DNA of 46,369 nt from Klebsiella pneumoniae (GTDB taxonomy: Bacteria > Pseudomonadota > Gammaproteobacteria > Pseudomonadales > Pseudohongiellaceae). The stretch covers positions 1 through 46,369 of the forward strand of contig CAMDML010000018.1 in the NCBI GenBank assembly GCA_945902215.1, read 5' to 3'. Shown here piece after piece: positions 16,119 through 24,098 of this stretch. The position numbers and the translations under genes are program-made. Positions within the stretch are counted from its first letter, which is position 1; every line of letters starts with the position of its first letter. The notes beneath the pieces were generated by a model that was not told the origin of the DNA, made no database searches, and saw only the letters and a program-made list of their open reading frames with translations.

Positions 16119-17054
16119 TCATTCCTCGTCCTCCATCTTGCGCTGCACGCGCACCATCCTGCTCGGGAAAGTGCCGCGCTGAACCTGTGGCAGCAGCATC
16201 GCATCCATTTCATACAGCGCACGCAGGTAGGTGCGGTCTATATCCCTCATGCCGCTGGGTGGAGTGTCGGCGCGGAACAGATTCAGGATCGAGTCAGAGC
16301 CGGATGGCAGGGCGTTCGGGTCTACCTGGGCCAGCGAGACCATCGCGAGGTAGTCCGCCAATTGCGGCCACGTCACATTGGCCACTTTGCCGGCATCGAC
16401 GATGATCAAGTTGCCCCAGATTTCATCACTGATCGTGCTCGTGAGCCGCGAAGCCACGCCGCGCATTAAGGGTGCATCCACCCCGGGCAGATCGATCGCG
16501 GGCAGTCCCGTTTCATCGACCGCCATCGTGATCTGCCACCATCGCACCGGCGCTTCCGAGGTCTTGAATTGCTCAAGCGCCGCGATGCCCTGTGTCGTTT
16601 CTCCGGCACCGCCGAAGGGACGGAACATGCGTGGCGAGTCTTCCACCATTGTGCTGGCCAGTTCGCGTGCGTCGGGAGAAAACACGATTTGCAGGTTCGG
16701 CTTGCATCCGGGGCTTCCCGTCTGCAGCCCGGTCTCAAGCGCGATAAGCGAGATTGTGTCCGCAATGAACTGCGCCGTCGTCTGGTCGGGCAGGTTGTAG
16801 ATGCCGACACAGAGGCGGTGCTGCCAACGCGCATAGCCGCGGGAACGCGATGTCGGATCACCGATCTCGACGATAAAGTCCTGCATCAACTGTCGCAGGA
16901 ATTCCGGACGCTGCCCGGAGACGATGATGCTCTCGATATCTTCATCGACTGGAGACTCGAGCTCCGGCTCGTCGGGTCCGTTCGCGGAGAATGCAGTGCC
17001 CGGTGACAAGAGCAGCGAGGCTACGATTACGATGTTGGCGATCTGCTGGCGCAT
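16119..17054 (-). CDS. Conserved secreted protein of unknown function
   Basis: A 311-residue exported protein. The start at 17054 has GGAGG 5 bases upstream; the open frame continues further up but lacks coding character. MRQQIANIVIVASLLLSPGTA is the signal peptide, followed by an acidic stretch (DEPELESPVDEDIESI). Conserved-looking blocks: SGQRPEFLRQLMQDFI, a two-Cys region (RLCVGIYNLP...GCKPN), WGNLIIVDAGK, TWPQLADYLAMVSLAQVDP and RTYLRALYEMDAML. I recall similar uncharacterised proteins in sphingomonads and other proteobacteria, but no named domain. It is 212 bp downstream of the cassette-like membrane-protein gene on the same strand. Confidence 0.75.
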   Translation of the reverse strand: MRQQIANIVIVASLLLSPGTAFSANGPDEPELESPVDEDIESIIVSGQRPEFLRQLMQDFIVEIGDPTSRSRGYARWQHRLCVGIYNLPDQTTAQFIADTISLIALETGLQTGSPGCKPNLQIVFSPDARELASTMVEDSPRMFRPFGGAGETTQGIAALEQFKTSEAPVRWWQITMAVDETGLPAIDLPGVDAPLMRGVASRLTSTISDEIWGNLIIVDAGKVANVTWPQLADYLAMVSLAQVDPNALPSGSDSILNLFRADTPPSGMRDIDRTYLRALYEMDAMLLPQVQRGTFPSRMVRVQRKMEDEE

Positions 17055-17245
17055 TCGTCCTCCACCGCCTTTTGCCGATAACTTCTCGACAGGACAAGGC
17101 CTCCCTTGTGCTGCGAGCACGTGATGGTGCGACAGACAAAGCAACTGCATACACACTCCTTTGCTGACTTGAAGTTTCGCGGGCATTGTGCGGCGCCCTG
17201 GCAACCATTTGTAAAATCCTGTACTCATCCATCTCTCTAATATTT

Positions 17246-17302
17246 TTGCATGCAACAATAATGGGGCTATCGCGACGGCTCCAACGGCTTGTTAGATTGC
17301 AC
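17246..17302 (-). other. Partial attC-like site (integron cassette 3' end)
   Basis: On the minus strand the gene's last codons read through GTGCAATCTAAC, then AAGCCGTTGGAGCCG: an R''-type RYYYAAC box followed by the AAGC-GTTGGAGCCG pattern of many chromosomal attC sites. The second half (L'-R') was not found downstream, so the site looks truncated. It gives the protein its C-terminal SNKPLEPSR. Confidence 0.45.
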
Positions 17303-17707
17303 GCTACCGAAAAGCGTAGACCCGATGAAGACAGCAATCACGGTGGGAACGAGGTTCCAGGCAAGCGGTAGGCATGCGGAGAGCGGGATATCCAACAGCA
17401 GTACCCACTTTAACGACTGGAGGCTCGCGATGAACCACCAGGCGAGGCTGACCGCGATCACGGCGCCGAGGTTGTTCGAGAACTGAGGGCGAACGACCGC
17501 GTACAGCCACATGGCCCAAAGACCTGCGGCGATTGTGGCGAAATAAAGGGCCGGACCAGTGTTGGTGGATCCGCCAGCTGCATGTGCACCAGCTGCAGCG
17601 AGGAACTCGCTGCCGAATGTACCGACGAGCACTATGTTTAGGAGCGTGAATGTCACTCCAGCGACAAAACCGCACAAGATGATTCGGGGCCATTTGAGTG
17701 AACTCAT
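17267..17707 (-). CDS. Four-helix membrane protein in a cassette-like setting
   Basis: A 146-residue protein with four hydrophobic helices: residues 9-30, 50-70, 78-100 and 105-136. MSSLKWPRIILCGFVAGVTF starts it, and GGAGAATCATC precedes the ATG. No named family was recognised. What is unusual are its borders: a perfect 12-bp inverted pair, GTTAGATTGCAC, lies 23 bases before the start and overlaps the 3' end, as expected of an integron gene cassette (GTTRRRY at the 5' border and RYYYAAC opening attC at the 3' border). The last residues, SNKPLEPSR, are encoded by the attC-like sequence. Such readthrough tails are common in cassette genes. No integron integrase is in the window. Confidence 0.6.
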   Translation of the reverse strand: MSSLKWPRIILCGFVAGVTFTLLNIVLVGTFGSEFLAAAGAHAAGGSTNTGPALYFATIAAGLWAMWLYAVVRPQFSNNLGAVIAVSLAWWFIASLQSLKWVLLLDIPLSACLPLAWNLVPTVIAVFIGSTLFGSVQSNKPLEPSR

Positions 17708-17718
17708 GATGATTCTCC

Positions 17719-17763
17719 GTGCAATCTAACGAGGCTGTAGAAAAACCCCGTTGCGGGTTCTCC
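17719..17763 (-). other. Cassette 5' border with terminator-like hairpin
   Basis: On the minus strand, AACCCGCAACGGGGTTTTTC forms a short GC hairpin with a T-run, then CTACAGCCTCGTTAGATTGCAC ends in the GTTRRRY core. This looks like the right half of an attC site placed just before the membrane-protein gene. The hairpin may also end minus-strand transcription. Confidence 0.4.
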
Positions 17764-17997
17764 CACAGTGCTTCGTAATTGAATTTTTCATTTCAGCCGT
17801 TTCTGATCGTTGGCTATGAATGCAGTTACAGTTAACCCCGGACTCTAAAGCCAAGTGCAACTGAAGATGGGGGGCCGTCGCCCCAACAACTTCATCAGCA
17901 GCCATGGCGCAGTCGAAAAAATCTCTCGCATATCTCGAAAGACCTATAGGTGTAGTTCGCTTCGGATCAAAGTGCATCTGATTGCCTACATTGTATT

Positions 17998-18022
17998 AGT
18001 GTGCTGGCACACTTTGCTTTTT
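17998..18022 (+). terminator. Terminator-like hairpin without an upstream gene
   Basis: AGTGTGC, a TG loop, GCACACT, then TTGCTTTTT. A perfect 7-bp stem with a T-rich tail on the plus strand. No plus-strand gene precedes it (the nearest open region is antisense), so it could end a small RNA. Part of the 819-bp gene-free stretch 17708-18526. Confidence 0.4.
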
Positions 18023-18210
18023 CGTGGTGTTGAGGGTAATGCCCAATAATTTGATCCGCAAGCATTTCTCCGTTTTTCCCAGGCTGTTCCAAAAGCAAAG
18101 CGTGCTTGTCCTCCTTTTTCAATCTTTTTGAGTTAGAGAGTTTCCTGCTTTTGCCAGCAGGCTGGTGCGCACCTATATATAAATTTTTCTCCCGCGTAAT
18201 TTGGCACCGA

Positions 18211-18429
18211 CTGACACCCACCGGAAACTGCTCAAGTCCAGACGGGGAGGGCCGGGGATGAAAGTTTGCGGAGCCCGTCCGCGAGCGGCTAGATTTGCCG
18301 GCTTGCGTCCCGGCAAGGGTCAAGATGAGCGTTGAAGTTGACCGCCAGGAGGGCGGAGCAAACTTACATCCCCGGCCAGGCCCCTCGCACCGAAGCCATG
18401 AACACAGCCAAACCCGAGTGGGTGTCCCA
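18211..18429 (-). repeat. Dispersed palindromic element, full copy, arm type A
   Basis: A complete 219-bp copy in minus orientation. Its left end (minus strand) is TGGGACACCCACTCGGGTT and its right end TTTCCGGTGGGTGTCAG, imperfect inverted repeats sharing GACACCCAC. The arms, GGGCCGGGGATGAAAGTTTGC (first 20 bases from 18249) and GCAAACTTACATCCCCGGCC (18358-18377), pair with one mismatch. The centre is TTGCCGG/CCGGCAA at 18295-18316. The remaining gene-free sequence to 18526 should contain the promoter of the TraB/GumN gene; I see no clear box. Confidence 0.75.
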
Positions 18430-18526
18430 CGCACATTTTGCAGAACAGTTGGCAAAGGTTGAATTTCCTTGCCCAAGGACCCAGTGTACAGTTGCGATAT
18501 CAAGCGCTGTGCGCGTGGGGGAAGCA

Positions 18527-19477
18527 ATGAAGTGGAGTAAAGGTTTGCGTTGGTTGGGCGCTCTGCTGCTGGCGGCAGTAACGGGTCAGGCTGCGGGTCA
18601 GGCGGTTTGCGCCGACCCCGGCAGTTCCATGCTCTGGCAAGTCACCGGCTCCGCGCTCGACGGCCGGAACATGACCCTGCATCTGTTCGGTTCCATCCAT
18701 CTCGGCAAGCCCGAGTTTTATCCGCTGCATCCCACAATTGAGTCCACCTTCCGCGCCGCCGACACCCTCGTGTTCGAAATCGACCCGCTCGCTGCGGCCG
18801 AACCGCAAGTGGCACTGCGCATGCAATTGCGCGGCATGCTGCCCGCCGGGCAGACACTCGAAGATGTGGTGACACCAGAAGCGCTCGCCAACCTCAAGGG
18901 CGTACTCGCGGGTTTCGGCATTCCGCTGGGCAACTTCATGGCACTGAAACCCTGGATGCTCACCCTGATGCTGGCCAACGTGCAGGCCAGCTCGCTCGGC
19001 TACAGCGCCGAGCATGGGCTTGAAAATTATTTCATCGAACAGAAGGCACCGGAAACCAGTATCCAAGAACTGGAAAGCATCGAACAGCAAGTGGACATGC
19101 TGGACAGTCTCGATCCCGATCTGCTGCTGGGTCAGTCACTCAAAGATTTTGATGACAGCGCCGCACAGATGGAGCAGTTGATCAGCGCCTGGCGCTGTGC
19201 CGACAAGCCCGCACTGGCGGACCAGTTGTTCAGCGAGTTTGAGGACATGGAGCAGGTCGCCGACCCGGCCGAGCGTGCTGCCATGAACACCCTGTATAGC
19301 AAGCTCTACACCGAGCGCAACCTGACCATGGCCGACGGCATTTCCCGATTTGTCGCCGATGGCACGGGTGCTTGGTTCGTGGTAGTAGGTTCAGCGCATC
19401 TGCTCGGGGAGGGCAGTGTCGTGGAATTGCTGCAGCAGCGCGGGTTTACCGTGACTCCACTAAGACTTGAGCCCTGA
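18527..19477 (+). CDS. TraB/GumN family protein
   Basis: A 316-residue secreted protein of the TraB/GumN/PrgY group (EreA/ChaN-like hydrolase fold). A signal peptide (LRWLGALLLAAVTGQAAGQA) follows the ATG at 18527, which has a GGGGGAAG ribosome site; 65 upstream codons are open but would include the palindromic repeat. The two family GxxH motifs are seen: LHLFGSIHLGKPEFYPL near residue 50 and VVVGSAHLLGEGSVVELLQQRG near the end, with a conserved helical middle (PWMLTLMLANVQ, GLENYFIEQ). Some relatives are metal-dependent proteases or signal-degrading enzymes; the activity here is not known. It is followed by the SRP RNA gene. Confidence 0.86.
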   Translation: MKWSKGLRWLGALLLAAVTGQAAGQAVCADPGSSMLWQVTGSALDGRNMTLHLFGSIHLGKPEFYPLHPTIESTFRAADTLVFEIDPLAAAEPQVALRMQLRGMLPAGQTLEDVVTPEALANLKGVLAGFGIPLGNFMALKPWMLTLMLANVQASSLGYSAEHGLENYFIEQKAPETSIQELESIEQQVDMLDSLDPDLLLGQSLKDFDDSAAQMEQLISAWRCADKPALADQLFSEFEDMEQVADPAERAAMNTLYSKLYTERNLTMADGISRFVADGTGAWFVVVGSAHLLGEGSVVELLQQRGFTVTPLRLEP

Positions 19478-19540
19478 AAAGGGCGCCTTGCTTCCCCCGG
19501 TTGGCTTCCGGATAATGCCGCCCGTTATGGTATCTCTTGT

Positions 19541-19641
19541 CGGTCCCCTCGCAATGACAAGCTGTGAACCCCGTCAGGCCCGGAAGGGAGCAGCGGTAAC
19601 GGCTGATGCATGTGCCGGGGTGTGGCTGGCAGGAGGTACCT
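19541..19641 (+). ncRNA. ffs: Signal recognition particle RNA (4.5S)
   Basis: Bacterial small SRP RNA, which with Ffh targets nascent membrane proteins. The conserved domain IV is clear: GTCAGGCCCGGAAGGGAGCAG, whose GGAA tetraloop (in CCGGAAGG) and asymmetric loop are followed by GTGCCGGGGTGTGGCTGGCAG. The outer strands, GGTCCCCTC and GGAGGTACC, pair to close the helix. A T-run at 19646-19650 ends the transcript. End positions are estimated from the pairing, accurate to a few bases. It lies 150 bp before dnaX, a placement known in other gammaproteobacteria. Confidence 0.95.
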
Positions 19642-19653
19642 CCACTTTTTAGG

Positions 19654-19766
19654 CCTGAGTGCGGAGCACTCAGGGGCTGAGGGCTCCGCTATTTAGAACT
19701 GAGTGCAAGGCACTCAGGGGCTGAAGGCTCTCCTAGGCTGAAGGCTCTCCTTGGCTGTAGGCTCCC
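19654..19766. repeat. Tandem hairpins and GGCTGAAGGCTC repeats before dnaX
   Basis: Two hairpins of nearly the same sequence, CCTGAGTGC-GGA-GCACTCAGG (19654-19674) and CTGAGTGC-AAG-GCACTCAG (19699-19717), each followed by GGCTGA-GGCTC units; four such units occur in all (GGCTGAGGGCTCC, GGCTGAAGGCTCTCC twice, GGCTGTAGGCTCCCC). The array fills the ffs-dnaX gap and would be in the dnaX leader if transcribed from upstream. Confidence 0.7.
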
Positions 19767-19793
19767 CTTTCAATTAACGGCAACGAAGCACGC

Positions 19794-21514
19794 ATGAGCT
19801 ATCAGGTTTTAGCACGCAAATGGCGGCCGCGCACGTTCAAGGAATTGGCGGGCCAGGGCCATGTGCTGAAAACGCTGATCAACGCGCTCGACAACCAGCG
19901 GCTGCACCACGCTTATCTCTTCACCGGCACGCGCGGCGTGGGCAAGACCACCATCGCCCGCATCCTCGCACGCTGCTTCAATTGTGAAAAAGGCATTACT
20001 TCCACGCCCTGCGGTGAATGCAGTGCTTGTCGCGAGATCAGCGAAGGTCGCTTCATGGATTTGATCGAAGTGGATGCCGCCTCGCGCACCAAGGTTGAAG
20101 ACACGCGCGAGCTGCTTGAAAACGTCCAGTACGCGCCGAGCCGTGGCCGCTTCAAGGTTTATCTCATCGACGAAGTGCACATGCTTTCTACACACAGCTT
20201 CAACGCGCTGCTGAAAACGCTCGAAGAACCGCCGCCCCACGTCAAATTTCTGTTGGCCACCACCGATCCGCAGAAGCTACCAGTTACGGTGTTGTCGCGC
20301 TGCCTGCAGTTCAACCTGAAAAATCTCAGCCCGGAACGTTTGGTGGAACATATCCGCCCTATTCTGACGGAAGAAAAAATCACTTTTGAAGACGGTGCGC
20401 TGTGGCAGCTGGGCCGCGCCGCACAAGGCAGCGCGCGTGACTGTTTGACTTTGCTCGATCAGGCCATCAGTTACTGCGACGGCAAGCTGACTGAGCGCGG
20501 TGTCAGTGAATTTCTCGGTAACATCGATCGCGCCGTTATCGCGCAACTGGTTGATGCACTGATTGCTGAGGATGCCGCGGTGCTGTTGCGTGTTGTAGCC
20601 GAAGTTGCAGAGTACTCACCTGATTTCGCCACCATTCTGCAGGAACTGCTGTCCTGGTTGCACCGGGTAGCGATTGCACAGGTGGTGCCGGAAGGTATCG
20701 ACAACAGCCAGGGCGACCGCGAGCGGGTTTTGGCTCAGGCGGCTGCATTGCCGGCGGAAACGGTGCAGTTGTATTACCAGGTTGCGTTAAAAGGCCGTGA
20801 AGATTTGCCGTTCGCACCTGATGCGCGCAGCGCGCTGGAAATGACCTTGCTCAGAATGCTGGCCTTCACGCCAGCGGGGCTCCCCAAATTGCCGCAGACC
20901 AGGCTGGCGGCACACTCCATTTCAACACCAACTATTTCAACACCAACTATCTCAACACCCGTTATCTCAACACCCGCTATCTCAATACCTGCCCCAGCAA
21001 CACCCGCGGGACGCAGCGCCGACCCGGTCCCGGCGGTGGCCGGTGCACCAAAAAAGCCCTGAACGAAACTCCTGCTGTCGCTCGCTCCACTGTGCCTGCT
21101 ATCAAACTGGCGGATCTGACCCCTGCCAACTGGATCGAGCTGTTCAATCAACTGCCGCTGACCGGAGTTGCGCGCAATATTGCCGCCAACAGTGTGTTGA
21201 AGGAAGTCAGTGATAACCTGCTGACCCTCTTGCTCGAAGAGGGCAAGGCAACCTTGTACAACGACGAGCACCGCAAGCGCATTGAAGCAGTATTTGCTGA
21301 GTTTTTTTCAGCCCCGGTGCAACTCAAGGTCGGTATTGGCCCGGTCGCTGCCGAGACGCCCGCCGCGTGGCGGCTGCGGCGCGAGGCAGAACGCAAGGAG
21401 ACCGCGCGCAAGATGTTTACTGATGACACGCTGGTGCGTGCCGTGCTTGACCGCTTCGGCGGCGAAATCCAGTATGATTCGATTACCTCATCCACCTCTG
21501 ACGACCTTCATTAA
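19794..21514 (+). CDS. dnaX: DNA polymerase III tau subunit via -1 frameshift (gamma by in-frame stop)
   Basis: The clamp-loader ATPase. Reading straight gives gamma, 422 residues, stopping at 21060-21062. A slippery heptamer A-AAA-AAG (21050-21056), the same as in E. coli dnaX, lies directly before that stop; a -1 slip continues through 21056-21514 to give tau of 573 residues. Seen: MSYQVLARKWRPRTFKEL, Walker A GTRGVGKTT, four zinc Cys (CFNCEKG...CGECSAC), Walker B LIDEVHML, sensor 1 TTDPQKLP and the arginine-finger region SRC. The proline/Thr-rich linker has five ISTP-like repeats just before the shift site. The tau-only part (LADLTPANWIELFNQLPLTG) is the domain that binds the polymerase alpha subunit. 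It sits after ffs and 3 bp before recR; ybaB is absent between them. Confidence 0.95.
21050..21056 (+). promoter_or_regulatory. Programmed -1 ribosomal frameshift site in dnaX
   Basis: A-AAA-AAG in the X-XXY-YYZ arrangement relative to the gamma frame; codons read CCA AAA AAG CCC TGA. The tau frame (position 2 mod 3) is open from here to 21514. I see no strong stimulatory hairpin and no AGGGAG-like element upstream, only a G-rich GGCGGTGGCCGG about 10 bases before. Confidence 0.9.
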
Positions 21515-21517
21515 CCC

Positions 21518-22144
21518 ATGCAGTACAGCCCGCTTATTCAGCAACTCATTGACGCCTTCCGGCGTTTGCCCGGCGTGGGCAGTAAATCGGCGCAGCGCAT
21601 GGTTTTGCATTTTCTGGAGCGCGACCGCGAAGGTGGACGCAAGCTCGCCGCTGCGCTGACTGCCGCAATGGATGGCGTGGGACAGTGCGAGCTGTGTCGC
21701 ACGCTGGCCGAAAATACCCTTTGCCATATCTGCACCAATCAGGCGCGCGATCATGCGACAATTTGCGTGGTGGAAACCCCGGCCGATGTTTTCGCCATCG
21801 AACAAACAGCTGCCTTTCGGGGCGTCTACCATGTGTTGATGGGACATCTCTCGCCGATTGATGGCGTAGGCCCGGAAACGCTTGGCATTGGTCGCCTCGT
21901 TGCGCGCGTGAAAGACACTCAGGTACGCGAAGTGATTCTTGCCACAAACCCTACAGTCGAAGGCGAAGCCACCGCGTGGTACATCGCCGAGCAACTCAAA
22001 CTGGATGCACTGAAACTACGCGGTTTACGCGTCAGCCGCATTGCCCACGGCGTACCGATGGGCGGTGAACTCGAATACATCGACGGCGGTACGCTGATGC
22101 ATTCCCTCGCCGGACGCCAGTTGATGGGAGCGGAGCCCCAGTGA
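21518..22144 (+). CDS. recR: Recombination mediator RecR
   Basis: A 208-residue RecFOR-pathway protein that helps load RecA at gaps in single-stranded DNA. Helix-hairpin-helix [19 protein letters not shown] at residues 10-28; zinc finger [16 protein letters not shown] (residues 57-72); Toprim domain [19 protein letters not shown] and the C-terminal Walker-B-like region [16 protein letters not shown]; the end [20 protein letters not shown] is family-typical. Length matches E. coli RecR (201). Only 3 bp follow the tau stop, and its own stop overlaps the rnd GTG start, so dnaX, recR and rnd look translationally coupled. Confidence 0.96.
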   Translation: MQYSPLIQQLIDAFRRLPGVGSKSAQRMVLHFLERDREGGRKLAAALTAAMDGVGQCELCRTLAENTLCHICTNQARDHATICVVETPADVFAIEQTAAFRGVYHVLMGHLSPIDGVGPETLGIGRLVARVKDTQVREVILATNPTVEGEATAWYIAEQLKLDALKLRGLRVSRIAHGVPMGGELEYIDGGTLMHSLAGRQLMGAEPQ

Positions 22145-23298
22145 ATATGCCGGTTACTCCATTCATCAATCTTGCCTGGACCATGATTGAAGACGATGCT
22201 GCGCTTGTGGCGTGTTGCCAGCGCTGGTCAGGATGTCCCGTGCTCGCGCTTGACACTGAATTCATGCGGGTCTCGACTTTTTATCCCAAGGTGGCGCTGA
22301 TTCAGGTCTCCGATGGCGCGAGCATCACGCTGATCGATCCACTGCAAATCCAGGACTGGGCGGCGTTCGCTGCACTGCTGACGAACCCGGCAATTACCAA
22401 GATCATGCATTCCTGTTCCGAAGACATGCTGGTGTTCCACACCTTCCTGGGTGTGCTGCCCGTGCCGGTGGTCGACACGCAACAGGCCACAGCGCTGCTG
22501 AATGAGGGCGTGGGTCTGAGTTACCAGAATCTTGTGAAGTTGCGCTTTGGCATCGAATTGCCCAAGGCCGAAACCCGCTCCGACTGGTTGCAACGGCCAC
22601 TCACTTCCGAACAACTGGAATATGCTGCGCTCGATGTCGCCTATTTGCCGCAATGCTGGCAGGCGCAACTGGCCGCGTTGCAGGAATTGGGCAGGGAGTC
22701 CTGGTTGCGCGAAGACAGTGCGCGCCAGTTGCAGCAATACACGACGGAACTTGCCAGCGATTTTTCTGATTATTACCTGAATTTCAAAGCGGCCTGGCAA
22801 TTGCGCCCGCAACAACGAGCGGCTTTGCAGAAACTGGCCACCTGGCGCGAGCAGCGCGCGCGCAAACGCGACAAACCGCGTAGCTGGATCGTCAAAGACA
22901 CTGCGCTGTTTGCGTTCGCGCAAGGCATGTATACGAGCAAGGCGCAACTCGGAGCAGTCGAGGAAGTCAGTGATAATTTCCTGCGCTATGAAGGCGACGA
23001 AGTGCTGGCGCTGATTCGTGAAGCGCATGATCTGCCTGAAGCTGCTTGTCCACCTCCCATGGCAAAGCCGTTGACGCCAGGCCAGAAAGGACGTCTGCGC
23101 AAAGCCCAGGATTATGTCGAACAAAAAAGCACAGAGCTGCGCATGCCGCCGGAAGTGTTGGGGAGAAAACGCACCTTGCAGGCACTGTTGATGACCCTGA
23201 TTGGCGAAGGCGCTGCACCTGTGACGATTCCGGATGAATTACAAGGCTGGCGCGGCCCTTTGTTGCTGGAACAGCTCACAGAAATCCTGAAATCATGA
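22141..23298 (+). CDS. rnd: Ribonuclease D
   Basis: A 385-residue 3'-to-5' exoribonuclease that trims tRNA and other stable RNA precursors. DEDD motifs: Exo [10 protein letters not shown], Exo [14 protein letters not shown], Exo [13 protein letters not shown] (with the Tyr of DEDDy). An HRDC domain follows ([24 protein letters not shown]...). Length is close to E. coli RNase D (375). The GTG start at 22141 overlaps the recR stop (GTGA); an ATG two codons on is an alternative. The stop overlaps the ycgL start. All residues of the active site are present. Confidence 0.95.
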   Translation: MNMPVTPFINLAWTMIEDDAALVACCQRWSGCPVLALDTEFMRVSTFYPKVALIQVSDGASITLIDPLQIQDWAAFAALLTNPAITKIMHSCSEDMLVFHTFLGVLPVPVVDTQQATALLNEGVGLSYQNLVKLRFGIELPKAETRSDWLQRPLTSEQLEYAALDVAYLPQCWQAQLAALQELGRESWLREDSARQLQQYTTELASDFSDYYLNFKAAWQLRPQQRAALQKLATWREQRARKRDKPRSWIVKDTALFAFAQGMYTSKAQLGAVEEVSDNFLRYEGDEVLALIREAHDLPEAACPPPMAKPLTPGQKGRLRKAQDYVEQKSTELRMPPEVLGRKRTLQALLMTLIGEGAAPVTIPDELQGWRGPLLLEQLTEILKS

Positions 23299-23567
23299 GC
23301 GCGGTCCTGCAATGCACGATCTATCGCGGCACCCGCGAACCTGAGCTGTTCTTGTATGTTGATTGCCGTGAAGGGTTGGAGCGGGTACCGGAGGAACTGC
23401 GTGTGCGCTTTGGTACTCTCACGGAAGTGATGACAATCGCGCTTGCGCCGGAGCGCAAGCTGGCGCGGGCCAGGGCGCCACAAGTATTGGCGGCGATTGC
23501 GGACAAGGGTTATTACTTGCAACTGCCGCCAGACATCCACGCGCCACAGTTCACATTGGGAGGCTGA
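23295..23567 (+). CDS. ycgL: YcgL domain protein
   Basis: A 90-residue protein of the YcgL family, cytoplasmic, function unknown, found only in gammaproteobacteria. Starts [20 protein letters not shown], with YVDCREGLERVPEELRVRFG in the middle and the GYYLQLPP motif near the end. Overlaps the rnd stop by 4 bp (ATGA) and precedes ycgN by 8 bp. The linkage of rnd, ycgL and ycgN is conserved in pseudomonads. Confidence 0.92.
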   Translation: MSAVLQCTIYRGTREPELFLYVDCREGLERVPEELRVRFGTLTEVMTIALAPERKLARARAPQVLAAIADKGYYLQLPPDIHAPQFTLGG

Positions 23568-23575
23568 TAGACAAA

Positions 23576-24043
23576 GTGACTGACAAAGTGACTGACAAAG
23601 CAGCGGACAGGCCTTTCTGGGAAAGCAAGAAGCTGGCGGAGATGAGCCGTACGGAATGGGAATCCCTGTGCGACGGTTGTGCAAAATGTTGCCTGCACAA
23701 ACTGGAAGACGAAGACACCGGCATGATCCATTTCACGCGTGTCGTCTGCCGCTACCTTGACCAGAAGAAGTGTAAATGCACTGTCTATGAAAAGCGCCGC
23801 AAACTGGTGCCAACTTGTCTGCAACTGGAACCCGGCGAACTGGACAATCTATATTGGATGCCCTCAACCTGTGCCTACAAGCTGTTGAATGAGGGCAAGC
23901 AGTTACCGATCTGGCATCCGCTGATCACCGGTAATCGCAACGCAATGATCGCTTCGGGCAACACCGTTACCGGCAGGGTGATCTCGGAAGATTTCGTGCC
24001 GGACGAAGGGCTTGAAGAACACATCGTGCATTGGGTCAAATAA
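23576..24043 (+). CDS. ycgN: YcgN (UPF0260) cysteine-cluster protein
   Basis: A 155-residue UPF0260 protein. The N-terminal WESLCDGCAKCCLHKLEDEDTG contains the CxxCxxCC cluster, and further Cys (CRYLDQKKCKCTVYEKR, PTCLQL, STCAYKLL) complete a likely metal or iron-sulfur site. About the length of E. coli YcgN (153). The start is uncertain: the region carries a 12-bp tandem repeat (GACAAAGTGACT) giving two in-frame GTG codons, 23576 and 23588; no strong ribosome site distinguishes them. It ends the dnaX-recR-rnd-ycgL-ycgN run. Confidence 0.92.
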   Translation: MTDKVTDKAADRPFWESKKLAEMSRTEWESLCDGCAKCCLHKLEDEDTGMIHFTRVVCRYLDQKKCKCTVYEKRRKLVPTCLQLEPGELDNLYWMPSTCAYKLLNEGKQLPIWHPLITGNRNAMIASGNTVTGRVISEDFVPDEGLEEHIVHWVK

Positions 24044-24098
24044 GCGTTTGCGCATGAGCGGTTTGGAAACATGAAACGAACATCAGCGGAGCTCGCGC

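Noticed and set aside
17726-17977. 83-codon minus-strand frame upstream of the cassette-like gene
   Set aside because: No ribosome site, no motifs, and it crosses the attC-like border and hairpin.
21050-21062. dnaX treated as a pseudogene or assembly frameshift
   Set aside because: The heptamer, its phase and the nearby stop match the known programmed site too well, although a homopolymer error cannot be excluded without reads.
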